Of a stretch of DNA of 64,000 nucleotides, positions 26,090-34,678 are shown one piece after another; positions within the stretch are counted from its first letter, which is position 1; each line of letters starts with the position of its first letter. The translations under genes and the position numbers were made by a program. The DNA comes from Mesobacillus campisalis (GTDB lineage Bacteria > Bacillota > Bacilli > Bacillales > Cytobacillaceae). Under the pieces are notes generated by a model. That model was not told where the DNA came from, ran no database searches, and saw only the letters and a list, made by a program, of their open reading frames with translations. The DNA lies in assembly GCF_000986785.1 (NCBI RefSeq), contig NZ_LAYY01000097.1, forward strand, positions 49,087 to 113,086, given 5' to 3'.

Positions 26090-26447
26090 ATGCCACGGGG
26101 CTTGTTTAGAACTGCTCCTGATGTTTTTTCTTCGGGAGCAGTCCGGATGGAAGGCTCATTCGGTCTTGAGGCCCCCTTTTCTCCGCAAGTTGTTTCACTT
26201 TTTTTCTGCTTCCTCTTCTTTTAATTTTTAAAGCCCTTACATTGTATATTGTCAATCTTTCGTAATAATTTCCTCAATAGAACCAATTGAAGAAGCCGTT
26301 CTTCTATCGTATTATAAAATCATGCTCGATAATGTGAAATTTTTCACAAATCAAAAAAAAGCGGCTTGTTCGCTTATGTTTTCAGGAAATCTTGTGATTC
26401 ATTTTGCATAAATTTAACCTATCATTTATCAGAAAGAAGGAATTATC
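26090..26447. other. Intergenic leader of ndh, holds a Rex box only
   Basis: About 360 bases with no supportable ORF on either strand. The only distinct signal is the Rex-type operator at 26332-26349; the AT-rich run after it probably holds the ndh promoter. Confidence 0.5.
26332..26349. promoter_or_regulatory. Rex operator (ROP) upstream of NADH dehydrogenase gene
   Basis: ATGTGAAATTTTTCACAA matches the Rex consensus TTGTGAA-W4-TTCACAA at 17 of 18 positions. In B. subtilis Rex represses ndh when NADH is low, and ndh expression feeds back on the NADH/NAD+ ratio. Confidence 0.8.
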
Positions 26448-27674
26448 TTGAAAGCAAAAAAAATTGTTATTCTTGGCGGAGGGTACGGAGGACTGGTTAC
26501 TAGCAGAAAGCTGGGCAAACTCTTAAGAGAAGGAGAGGCTGAAGTAACTCTTATCAATAAGCATGATTATCATTATATTGCGACACAGCTACATAAAACA
26601 GGGGCCGGTACAGCCACTGACGATAAAATAACCATCCATATCCCTAATTTGATTCAAACCGATAAGATTCGGTTCAAAAAGGGCGTCATTGATTCAGTAG
26701 ATTTTAACAGCCAGCAAGTGCATCTTGAAAATGGTGAAAAAGTTTCCTATGATTATTTGCTGCTTTCTCTCGGTTTTGAAGTAGATACCTTTGGGATTCC
26801 TGGTGTTAAGGAGAACGCTTTTAAGATTCGCAGCTTCAGGAGTACGAAGGCCATTTACTATCACCTCCTGCATCAGTTCGAAGCCTACAAGGAAGACCGA
26901 GATCCTTCCAGGCTAACCTTTGTGGTTGCCGGTGCCGGTTTTACAGGAATTGAAATGATTGGTGAACTGGCAGAAGCCATACCGGGAATGTGCAAAATCT
27001 ACAATATTCCAGTTTCGGAGACAAGAATCATCAACGTGGAAGCTTCGGGTTCCGTCCTGCCAGGCTTTGACCAAAAGGCCATTGACTATACTTCTAATTA
27101 TGTGAAAAAGTACGGAATCGAGCTCATGACTTCAACTAAAATACTTGAATGCACAGACACTGCCATTAAACTTGACAACGGGACTACCCTGCCTTCGAGA
27201 ACCTTAATTTGGTCCGGCGGTGTCAGGGGCAACACCCTGCTTGAAAAGCTGGGACTGCCAATTGAAAAAAGCAGGGTCAAGGTTGACCGGCACCTTCGGG
27301 TTCAAGGCATGAAAAACGTTTTTTGCATCGGAGACGCAGCGCGTTTTATGAAGAACGAAACAGAGGCTCTTCCTCCTACTGCCCAAGTGGCGATCCAGCA
27401 GGCCGAACTGTGCGCTCCAAATATCATTGCCGCGCTGAGGGGAGAAAGTTTGCGTGAATTCCAGTACAGCCATAAAGGAACAGTTGCCTCCATTGGCAAC
27501 ACGGCCGCCGTTGGCAATGTATTCGGATTTAAAATCAACGGACTGTTTGCGGCTTTTATGAAACAAGTAATCGAAGCTAGATATTTATTTGTATTGGGCG
27601 GTCCCACACTTGTCATCAGGCAATTTTCAAAGTTAGCCAAGCCTTATTTAAAGACTGCTCCCCAAAATAAATAA
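26448..27674 (+). CDS. ndh: Type II NADH:quinone oxidoreductase
   Basis: A 408-residue FAD-dependent NDH-2 that oxidises NADH and reduces menaquinone without pumping protons. FAD site: KIVILGGGYGGLVTSRKL (residues ~4-21). NADH site: LTFVVAGAGFTGIEMIGELAE (~160-180). NVFCIGDAARF is the second FAD motif, PPTAQVAIQQAEL the quinone-side motif. The C-terminal amphipathic region (FMKQVIEARYLFVLGGPTLVIRQF) anchors it to the membrane. TTG start at 26448 with AGAAAGAAGG upstream. The Rex-box match supports redox control. Confidence 0.9.
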   Translation: MKAKKIVILGGGYGGLVTSRKLGKLLREGEAEVTLINKHDYHYIATQLHKTGAGTATDDKITIHIPNLIQTDKIRFKKGVIDSVDFNSQQVHLENGEKVSYDYLLLSLGFEVDTFGIPGVKENAFKIRSFRSTKAIYYHLLHQFEAYKEDRDPSRLTFVVAGAGFTGIEMIGELAEAIPGMCKIYNIPVSETRIINVEASGSVLPGFDQKAIDYTSNYVKKYGIELMTSTKILECTDTAIKLDNGTTLPSRTLIWSGGVRGNTLLEKLGLPIEKSRVKVDRHLRVQGMKNVFCIGDAARFMKNETEALPPTAQVAIQQAELCAPNIIAALRGESLREFQYSHKGTVASIGNTAAVGNVFGFKINGLFAAFMKQVIEARYLFVLGGPTLVIRQFSKLAKPYLKTAPQNK

Positions 27675-27730
27675 CAAGAGCGGACACGCCTTGCTCAGCC
27701 ACGACAAGCTCGGAAGACGGATAGCTTCTA
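27675..27730. repeat. Short GC-rich intergenic repeat, copy 2
   Basis: AGCGGACACGCCTTGCTCAG followed by CCACGACAAGCTCGGAAGACG, the typical sequence of a mobile-looking intergenic repeat seen in many Bacillus genomes. It lies between ndh and its terminator; copy 1 is at 21943-21970. Confidence 0.45.
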
Positions 27731-27740
27731 AGTGTCACTT

Positions 27741-27769
27741 TAAAGGCAGGCCTTTAACAGGCCTGCCTT
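27741..27769. terminator. Bidirectional terminator (ndh / M15 peptidase)
   Basis: AAAGGCAGGCCT, loop TTAAC, AGGCCTGCCTT between convergent genes; T tracts are short on both sides. Confidence 0.7.
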
Positions 27770-27772
27770 CGT

Positions 27773-28339
27773 TTACATGTTTCCAACTGTTAAAGGCTGC
27801 TCGGGCGGGCGTTTCCCCCTCTGAAGCTCTCGAATGGTAAGCCCAAAATCCATTTGCAAATGGGGGTAGTCCTTGAAGTGCTTCCAATCTCCGCCCCATT
27901 CAAAGCCAAGTCCCCTAGCAAGTTCAACCACTTCAAGCCAATCCGATTGGCCATTTCCATTGCCGTCATATTCCATGTCCCAAAGAGCTTTCCCGCTGTC
28001 AGCCTTTAAGGCAAAATCAATCGCTAAACCAAAGTTATGAAAGGACTCACCGCCTTGGGCATGGGTGACAATGTTCCCGCCAGCCGTCCTCCCCCTGGCA
28101 TATAAGGAATCCTGCTCTTCAAAACTTCTGAATCCATCCGTAATAATAATTGAAATCCCTTTGTCTGCCGCCTGCCGGACAAGCAAATCCGCCTGCTGTG
28201 CAACATGGGGATGAAGGCCCTCGGGCAATGGTATATCTTCATTCAGGCCTGGCTGGTCAAGAAATTTGAAATATAGAACCAGAACAGCCAACACGAATAT
28301 AAATGGCAGGACTGCACTGTTGGACCTTTTCTTTTTCAC
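27773..28339 (-). CDS. M15 family peptidoglycan peptidase (VanY/CwlK-like)
   Basis: A 188-residue protein with an N-terminal membrane anchor or signal (SAVLPFIFVLAVLVLYF, residues ~9-25) and an external M15 domain. Zinc ligands are visible in SFHNFGLAIDF (His and Asp) and in YPHLQMDFG (His). IIITDGFRSFEEQDSLYARGR is the conserved substrate-side motif. Likely cleaves cell-wall stem peptides (L-Ala-D-Glu or D-Ala-D-Ala); which one is not decided by these motifs. Divergent from the histidine kinase gene. Confidence 0.85.
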   Translation of the reverse strand: MKKKRSNSAVLPFIFVLAVLVLYFKFLDQPGLNEDIPLPEGLHPHVAQQADLLVRQAADKGISIIITDGFRSFEEQDSLYARGRTAGGNIVTHAQGGESFHNFGLAIDFALKADSGKALWDMEYDGNGNGQSDWLEVVELARGLGFEWGGDWKHFKDYPHLQMDFGLTIRELQRGKRPPEQPLTVGNM

Positions 28340-28533
28340 TGCAAATCCTTCCTTTCATTGTATTTATAATAACGAACAAGATGCCCATTTGGTTTCATTA
28401 AAAAAGAGACCTTCTTACAGACCCTTCTCATTGATTCTACCACTCTCCTTAAAATTGCCGCTTTATGGAGATTCAGAGGGTTTCCCAATGAAGGTAGCGG
28501 AAATGGCCAATAAGTAATAAATAGTTTGAAAAT

Positions 28534-28553
28534 TGTCAAAAGGGATTGTCGAA
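28534..28553. promoter_or_regulatory. Candidate Spo0A boxes upstream of the KinB-like kinase
   Basis: TGTCAAA (28534-28540) and TGTCGAA (28547-28553) match the 0A box TGTCGAA at 6/7 and 7/7, in the same orientation and 13 bases apart. They lie about 60 bases before the kinase start. Confidence 0.45.
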
Positions 28554-28609
28554 TCCAGCCAAAGCATGTAAAATTTTTCTAAGACGGTCTGAATGCGGTG
28601 GTGATGCTA

Positions 28610-29875
28610 ATGGAAATAACCAGGCACTTTTTATTCAATTTATCCCTCTTGCTTATCTTCATGTTTATTTCCTTGATGTGGACAGAGCGCATAGGCACGA
28701 ATTCCATACCAAAGCGGACCGCCACGCTTTATTATATATCGAGCATTTTCCTTTGTTTCGCTTTCTCTTATAACCTGACTGACACCATTAGACTTGACCT
28801 TCGGGATGTACCTGTCATTATCGGCGGCCTTTACCTGGGAATCGGCCCGTTGCTGGCAGCAACAGCCATCCTGACTCGGGCTCTTGACGGCATAGATTCC
28901 GGGATCCTCACCCACATTCTTTTTTACGGGTTGCTGGCGTTCTCTCTCTGGCGTCTCCACCCTTGGTTTATCGGCCAGAAAGCAAAATGGAGAATCATCT
29001 TTGCCGTATTGGCGACTTTCATAGTAAGTTTCGGAACAGTGGTTCATATAGAATGGATCAATCCCCCCCATGAGAAATTTGATGTATGGATGGCCTATCT
29101 GTTCATTCCATCACTAGGTACATGCATATTGGCTTACTCTGTCGAATTTGTAAGAAAGAATTTATTAATGAGAAAACATCTGATCAAATCTAAAAAGCTA
29201 GAGGTGGTTGAACAAATGGGAGCCGCCATTTCACACGAGATTCGCAATCCATTGACAGCAGCAATTGGCTTTGTCCAGCTGCTCCAGGAAGACAGGGTAC
29301 AGCCATCCAAACGTAAGGAATATCTTTCCCTGGTGAAGGGGGAACTGGAATCAGCAGAGAAAGTGATTCAGGATTATCTAACCTTTTCGAAGCCTTCCTT
29401 CGGAGCTGTGGAAGTCTTAAATATCAGGCGGGAACTTGCCCATGTACTAACGATAGTTCAGCCATTGGCCAATAAAAATTCCGTTCGGATTACTTCAGAT
29501 TTTGCAGGGGTTGGCTTTGTTGAAGGGGATCGCCAAAAGTTCCGGCAATGCTTTTTAAACGTTCTGAAAAATGGCATTGAAGCCATGCCATCAGGTGGCG
29601 AACTGGTCGTTGAAACTCTTTTCACCCCTGCACATGTGGGGATTACCATTAAAGATACCGGAATTGGGATGACCAAAGACCAGCTGGACAGGCTGGGAGA
29701 ACCGTATTATTCAACCAAGGAAGGGAAAGGCACAGGGCTTGGCATGATGGTGGTGTACAGTATTGTGCGGGCGATGAAGGGGACGATACAGGTGGAAAGC
29801 AGTGAAGGAGAAGGCACAGCCTTTCATTTTATGTTTCCTTCCACAAGAAATATCCGAAAGGAAAACCTCTCTTAG
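28610..29875 (+). CDS. Sensor histidine kinase, KinB-like (5TM-type sensor, HisKA, HATPase)
   Basis: About 421 residues from ATG 28610 (GGTGGTGAT ribosome site); GTG 28598 or ATG 28604 in the same frame are possible. The N-terminal ~190 residues hold about six TM segments of the LytS/KinB type (VPVIIGGLYLGIGPLLAATAILTRA). Phospho-acceptor His is in QMGAAISHEIRNPLTAAIGFVQLL; ATP-binding boxes are NVLKNGIEAM, DTGIGM and GKGTGLGMMVVYSIV. There is no adjacent response regulator, typical of orphan sporulation kinases feeding Spo0F. Upstream Spo0A-box-like sites fit this role. KapB is not seen nearby. Confidence 0.82.
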   Translation: MEITRHFLFNLSLLLIFMFISLMWTERIGTNSIPKRTATLYYISSIFLCFAFSYNLTDTIRLDLRDVPVIIGGLYLGIGPLLAATAILTRALDGIDSGILTHILFYGLLAFSLWRLHPWFIGQKAKWRIIFAVLATFIVSFGTVVHIEWINPPHEKFDVWMAYLFIPSLGTCILAYSVEFVRKNLLMRKHLIKSKKLEVVEQMGAAISHEIRNPLTAAIGFVQLLQEDRVQPSKRKEYLSLVKGELESAEKVIQDYLTFSKPSFGAVEVLNIRRELAHVLTIVQPLANKNSVRITSDFAGVGFVEGDRQKFRQCFLNVLKNGIEAMPSGGELVVETLFTPAHVGITIKDTGIGMTKDQLDRLGEPYYSTKEGKGTGLGMMVVYSIVRAMKGTIQVESSEGEGTAFHFMFPSTRNIRKENLS

Positions 29876-29944
29876 GAAACGGCCTTATGGCTGGGACTAC
29901 CCATAATGGCATCCACTGCAAGTGACATTCATGCGGGAGACACA

Positions 29945-29976
29945 GAAAGAGGCTGGAGAATTCTCCAGCCTCTTTC
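29945..29976. terminator. Bidirectional terminator (kinase / AGCS symporter)
   Basis: AAAGAGGCTGGAGAA and TTCTCCAGCCTCTTT form a perfect, nearly loopless hairpin between convergent genes. Confidence 0.85.
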
Positions 29977-29979
29977 CTG

Positions 29980-31437
29980 TCAGGAAACTTCCTTATCGGT
30001 AATCTTATATTCTTCTTCCCAATACTCAGCATTTTTGATGCCTAGTTTTGTGGAATTGAATACAGGATCAAGTCCTTGTTTTTTCTGTTCTTCATAATCT
30101 TTGAGGGCAATCAATGCAGGCTTAGCCAGGATTAGAATGGCGATAAGGTTCAGCCATACCATCAAGCCAAGGCCTACGTCGCCCAATGCCCATGCGAGTG
30201 TAGCCGTTTTGACGGCCCCGTAAAAAGTTGCTCCAAGGATAACAATTTTAAGAATGAACATAGCCGGTTTGCTGTTTTTTCCTCTAGTCAAGTAAGCGAT
30301 ATTCGTTTCAGCCATATAATAGTAAGCCATGATTGTGGTAAAGGCAAAGAAGAATAGGGAAATGGCCACAAAGCCTGCTCCAAACCCTGGTATGGCGGAT
30401 TCCACTGCTGCCTGTGTAAATCCTGGCCCCGCCTCAACACCCGGCAGGTTTTCCACAATTGGTGTAGTACCATCAGGCCCTACAGTATTAAAGGAACCCG
30501 TAAACAGGATCATAAACGCAGTAGCGGAACACACAAATAATGTATCGATGTATACGGAAAACGCCTGAACCAACCCCTGTTTGGCAGGGTGTGATACTTC
30601 GGCCGCTGCAGCTGCATGAGGCCCTGTTCCCTGGCCGGCTTCGTTCGAATAAATCCCGCGTTTGACACCCCATGCAATCGCACTGCCAATAATTCCCCCA
30701 AACATGGAGTCAGCTCCAAAGGCTGAGCTGAAGATCAGGGCAAATACACCTGGGAGCTCCGTTATATTCATTCCGATTATCACCAGGGCTACCAGAATAT
30801 AGCCGACAGCCATGAATGGCACAGCATATTGGGCAACAGTAGCAATCCTTCTGACGCCGCCAAAAATGATCAAGCCCAGCAGTATAACAAGCATAATTCC
30901 TGTGATTGTCGGGCTTAATCCAAATGCATTTTCAAGGCCCAATGCAATGGAGTTTGACTGGATTCCCGGCATCAGTATGCTCATGGCAAGGAGAGCTGAA
31001 ATGGCAAAAAGGACGGCAAACCATTTGATCCCGATTCCTTTTTCAATGTAGTAAGCCGGGCCCCCGCGGTAAACACCGTCCTGCTTGACTTTATAGATCT
31101 GGCCTAAAGTAGACTCTACAAACGCGCTGCCTGCCCCGATAAAAGCGATTGCCCACATCCAAAAAACCGCACCTGGCCCCCCCATCGCAATGGCGGTCGC
31201 AGTTCCTGCGATATTCCCAGTCCCGACCCTTCCCGACAGGGCAAGTGATAATGCCTGGAATGAGGATACCCCGGCAGCTGAACTTTTCCCCTGGAACATA
31301 AGCAATACCATATCCTTGATGTGCCTGACTTGCAAAAATCTCGTTAAAATAGAAAATAATAGCCCCACACCCAAACAAATATAAATAACCGGGGTGCTCC
31401 ACAATACACTATTAAGCCAGTTTACTATTGCTTCCAC
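29980..31437 (-). CDS. Sodium:alanine/glycine symporter family protein (AGCS)
   Basis: A 485-residue amino-acid:cation symporter with ~11 TM segments. Family motifs: SSFQALSLALSGRVGTGNIAGTATAIAMGGPGAVFWMW, then GGPAYYIEKG, and later GVKRGIYSNEAGQGTGPHAAAAAEVSHPAKQG. The first ATG (31452) has no ribosome site; its own codons (ATGGGAGGGAAAG) form a Shine-Dalgarno for a GTG at 31437, so I start there. Imports alanine or glycine with Na+ or H+ (AlsT/YrbD type); the substrate is not certain. Confidence 0.9.
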   Translation of the reverse strand: MEAIVNWLNSVLWSTPVIYICLGVGLLFSILTRFLQVRHIKDMVLLMFQGKSSAAGVSSFQALSLALSGRVGTGNIAGTATAIAMGGPGAVFWMWAIAFIGAGSAFVESTLGQIYKVKQDGVYRGGPAYYIEKGIGIKWFAVLFAISALLAMSILMPGIQSNSIALGLENAFGLSPTITGIMLVILLGLIIFGGVRRIATVAQYAVPFMAVGYILVALVIIGMNITELPGVFALIFSSAFGADSMFGGIIGSAIAWGVKRGIYSNEAGQGTGPHAAAAAEVSHPAKQGLVQAFSVYIDTLFVCSATAFMILFTGSFNTVGPDGTTPIVENLPGVEAGPGFTQAAVESAIPGFGAGFVAISLFFFAFTTIMAYYYMAETNIAYLTRGKNSKPAMFILKIVILGATFYGAVKTATLAWALGDVGLGLMVWLNLIAILILAKPALIALKDYEEQKKQGLDPVFNSTKLGIKNAEYWEEEYKITDKEVS

Positions 31438-31597
31438 TTCTTTCCCTCCCATACTTATTAAATTTTCTCTATATTTTGAATTATATGCAATTAATGTGTA
31501 CAGCACAATATATGTAAAGAAAAATTTTAAAAAAATGTGTAAGGAATGTTGACATAATTAATCATTAAGTGGCCCGGAAGACTTTGCGGAACACAAA

Positions 31598-31628
31598 ACA
31601 GCCGCCTCCCAAAGGAAGCGGCTTAAGT
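31598..31628 (-). terminator. Terminator after ysnF
   Basis: Minus strand: GCCGCTTCC, loop TTTG, GGAGGCGGC, then TGTTTTGTG; weak T tract. Confidence 0.65.
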
Positions 31629-31639
31629 TATGACTGAAC

Positions 31640-32512
31640 TTAACGGTCTTTATAATCGCTGCTCATATTTCTCTCTGTGAACTTTCCTTCAGCTTCTGAT
31701 TCAATGTTTACTTCCTCGCGTTTCAGATTCTCCCTTACCTTTTCTGTTTCTTGTACTTCACGCTTGCCAACTACCAATTCTTCTTTTACTACCGGCTTTT
31801 TATGGACTTCCACCTTTTCCTCCATAATTGGAACCCGAATGGTTTCGTCATCACCTGTTACAGTATCCGCTGTTTCTTCATTGACAGCGCGCCTTTCTAC
31901 ATATACCTCTTCCCGTGTAACCGGAACATTGATGGTTTCCTGATCTTCCACTACCTCTTTGTGGATTTCCACTTCACCGGCCTGGACACGTTCCTTGGAA
32001 ATATCAAGCTGCTCTTCTTTTAGCTCAAGGGATTGCTCTACCGTATCTGCTCCCCTATCAATTCCTGCTGTGTCATATGCATTGACAGAATCCGCATAAG
32101 AGTCACGTTCTCTATCCGATGCAATAACACCGCCTTGAGGCACCGCCCCTTCCGTTAAGAGAATGATACGGCCATTGCGGACATCCCCTTCGTATTCTCT
32201 CGCAGCATCCTCGGATAATCCCACTCCGACCAGTCTGTCGCTTAAGGAAGGTGAATTTCCGCCCAAATTATCATCGCCATCAAAAACGTTTAGCAAGTTC
32301 TGCCAGAAACCGCCCTTGTTTTCATTTTCCCTGTTAACATTGCTTACGTCTTCCGTCACTACGCCTGTCCGATTTTCAAATGCAGGCGACAGATCCGGTG
32401 TGTCTCCAATGATGGAAAAGTCCTGGACTGAATATCCTTCTTTTTTGTACCTTTCAATTGCTTCTATTAAATCCTCCTGGTTATCAAAAACACCAACTAC
32501 TTCTTTAGCCAT
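31640..32512 (-). CDS. ysnF: General stress protein YsnF (DUF2382)
   Basis: A 290-residue protein; ATG 32512 follows GGAGGT. N-terminal ~120 residues are a YflT-like/general-stress domain (VVGVFDNQEDLIEAIERYKKEGY). The C-terminal half is the repetitive DUF2382 (LDISKERVQAGEVEIHKEVVEDQETINVPVTREEVYVERR, then IMEEKVEVHKKPVVKEELVVGKREVQETEKV). The biochemical role is unknown; B. subtilis ysnF belongs to the sigma-B general stress regulon. A good sigma-B promoter match lies just upstream. Confidence 0.88.
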   Translation of the reverse strand: MAKEVVGVFDNQEDLIEAIERYKKEGYSVQDFSIIGDTPDLSPAFENRTGVVTEDVSNVNRENENKGGFWQNLLNVFDGDDNLGGNSPSLSDRLVGVGLSEDAAREYEGDVRNGRIILLTEGAVPQGGVIASDRERDSYADSVNAYDTAGIDRGADTVEQSLELKEEQLDISKERVQAGEVEIHKEVVEDQETINVPVTREEVYVERRAVNEETADTVTGDDETIRVPIMEEKVEVHKKPVVKEELVVGKREVQETEKVRENLKREEVNIESEAEGKFTERNMSSDYKDR

Positions 32513-32572
32513 AAATATTACCTCCATTCAAAATCATTCTGGTAAACCAGCATTTCTCCTGGTAATCAGGAT

Positions 32573-32599
32573 ATACCCGCGATCAGAGTTTATCCAAAC
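32573..32599 (-). promoter_or_regulatory. Candidate sigma-B promoter of ysnF
   Basis: Minus strand GTTTGG (32599-32594), 15-base spacer, GGGTAT (32578-32573). The consensus is GTTTAA-N12-15-GGGTAT: the -10 is exact and the -35 is 4/6. It is about 60 bases before the start. Confidence 0.65.
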
Positions 32600-32708
32600 A
32601 TCTAATTTTTTTTCGAGGCTCCATATGGGAGGGAATCGCTGTTGAAGGTTTGGACAGTGACCCCATGAGGAATATGTAGGTATTCTATAACTTTTGGAGG
32701 GACATCCA

Positions 32709-34622
32709 TTGAGTAAGAAGTACATAATTGCCATATGTTTATCAATGATTTTTTCACTGGCACCTGCTGCCTCCGCCATAGAGCAAAACAACAAGGTCAT
32801 TCTCCTTTCTGTTGACGGAATGAGGAATGATCTAACTCTTCAATATATGCAGGACGGGTCTCTTCCCCATATTCAATCACTTGCCGAAAGTGGAATAGCC
32901 GCAGAACATTCCATTACGGTCACCCCTTCCCTGACTGCGCCTTCCCATGCGGCGATGGCTACAGGTGCTTTGCCTTCCGAAACGGGTATGGTCAGCAATA
33001 AATGGCAGGATCCTGAAGAGCCTTTAGCCAGGAAAGAAAACGCCTTTAAGGAAAACCTTGATAAGATTCCCCTATGGGAAGAAGCACGAAAAAGCGGAAA
33101 GGTCACCGCTACAGTCCTGTTTCCAGGGGCAAATCCAAGTGCGGATGAGAAAGGTGACTATTCCGTCTATTATGGTGAAACATTGGCTGAACACTCCTAT
33201 GAAAAGCTTTCCTTCGAGCCCGCTGGCCGCCTGGATTCAGTGCCTAAAAGTTTCAGCCCTGTCATGGAAGCAAAGATTCCCGTTCAGCTGAAAGATGCAT
33301 CAAATCTCCATCTATCCCTGTTAGCAGTTGACACCATAGATGACTCAGAAAAAAAATATGACACCTTTATCTTAAGAGACGCGGAAGAATTGAATAAAGA
33401 CGTTGGACAGACCAAAAACCAGGAATGGGGAGCCTTCCCCCTAAAGATAAATGATGAAAACGCAGGCTTTTGGTATAAGGTAAAAGCTAATGAAAACCTG
33501 GAAGAATCCTATTTTTACCAAACAGAAATCAAATCGGCCGTTTTTGGCGGTCCGGAAGAGTTTGAAGAGGAAATTATTGATCAATTCGGCTTTTTTCCTG
33601 TCCAGGAAGATGTCAAGGCCTTCGAGGAAGGCTGGATTTCACGGAAAGAATATGAAGAAATCGGAGCGAGATTTGCGGATTGGGTAAGTGATGTCACCCT
33701 TCACATTAAAGACAAATATAAACCTGACCTGCTGATGGCCTATATTCCCCATATTGACCATGAATCACATCACTTTTTGCTGGAAAATCCCAGGCAGCCC
33801 GGCTATTCAAAAGAAAAGTCTGCGGAATATATGGATTACGTAAAATGGTCATACCGAGTTGCGGACTCTGTAGTTGGCAGGATAACTGACAGCCTTGGGA
33901 AGAATGACCATTTCCTGCTTGCCTCCGATCATGGAATGGAGCCTGTCCATTCCATCCTTGCCCCGAATCAGCTTTTGAAGGAAAAAGGCTATCTTAAAAT
34001 GGGCGGAGATGGGAAAATCGACAAGAATAATTCAGATGCCTATGCCGTTGCCAGCGGCTCGGCTGCCCAGGTGTATCTAAATAAAAACCTGCCCGACAAG
34101 GAGAAAGAGGAGCTTAAAAAGGAGCTGGTCAGCTTATTTGAAAAATTCTCGGTGGTCGCTCCTATAAGCTTAAAGGGGTTGGGACATGACTTAAAGGCTA
34201 TTTCAGATTCCGTTTCCGAGAAATCCTTGCAATCCTTTAAGGATAAAACAAATCAATTTTTTACTTATTTACCAGGTAGCCGAATTTATCCGTATGAAAT
34301 AGTGACTGCTGCGAAAACCGTTACGAGCCATCCGAATGCAGGCGAGCTGTTACTGATGGCTGCTCCCGGATATATGATGGGAAGCAAACTGACTGATCCT
34401 GTACAGCCCACAAAAGAGCTGGGAAGCCATGGCGGTGACCCGAGGAGGAAGGAACTGAAGGCTGTGTTCATGGCCACCGGCCCGGCGATAAAAGCAGGGG
34501 GCATCATCGGCCCTGTATCCACGCTTGACATTGCACCTACCGTATATAATCTCCTTGACCTGCCCGCGCCAGGTTTCGTTGAAGGTCAGGTCATAAAAGA
34601 GGCAATAAAGAAAGATAAATAA
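32709..34622 (+). CDS. Secreted alkaline phosphatase-superfamily protein (phosphodiesterase/nucleotide pyrophosphatase)
   Basis: About 637 residues from TTG 32709, placed 6-8 bases after GGAGGG; the upstream TTG (32694) would include the ribosome site. A signal peptide is evident (KKYIIAICLSMIFSLAPAASA). Metal/nucleophile site: VILLSVDGMRNDL...TVTPSLTAPSHAAMATG (Thr of the PSLTAPSH segment). Further metal ligands: YIPHIDHESHHF and ASDHGMEP, and HGGDPR near the C-terminus. It probably hydrolyses phosphodiester or pyrophosphate bonds outside the cell; the insertion at ~150-300 is not familiar to me. Confidence 0.82.
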   Translation: MSKKYIIAICLSMIFSLAPAASAIEQNNKVILLSVDGMRNDLTLQYMQDGSLPHIQSLAESGIAAEHSITVTPSLTAPSHAAMATGALPSETGMVSNKWQDPEEPLARKENAFKENLDKIPLWEEARKSGKVTATVLFPGANPSADEKGDYSVYYGETLAEHSYEKLSFEPAGRLDSVPKSFSPVMEAKIPVQLKDASNLHLSLLAVDTIDDSEKKYDTFILRDAEELNKDVGQTKNQEWGAFPLKINDENAGFWYKVKANENLEESYFYQTEIKSAVFGGPEEFEEEIIDQFGFFPVQEDVKAFEEGWISRKEYEEIGARFADWVSDVTLHIKDKYKPDLLMAYIPHIDHESHHFLLENPRQPGYSKEKSAEYMDYVKWSYRVADSVVGRITDSLGKNDHFLLASDHGMEPVHSILAPNQLLKEKGYLKMGGDGKIDKNNSDAYAVASGSAAQVYLNKNLPDKEKEELKKELVSLFEKFSVVAPISLKGLGHDLKAISDSVSEKSLQSFKDKTNQFFTYLPGSRIYPYEIVTAAKTVTSHPNAGELLLMAAPGYMMGSKLTDPVQPTKELGSHGGDPRRKELKAVFMATGPAIKAGGIIGPVSTLDIAPTVYNLLDLPAPGFVEGQVIKEAIKKDK

Positions 34623-34625
34623 ATC

Positions 34626-34659
34626 AAAAAAGGAACCAGCAAAAAGCTGGTTCCTTTTC
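34626..34659. terminator. Bidirectional terminator (phosphodiesterase / STAS genes)
   Basis: AAAAAGGAACCAGC, loop AAAAA, GCTGGTTCCTTTTC. Confidence 0.85.
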
Positions 34660-34678
34660 TGATTTAACAAGTATTCAT

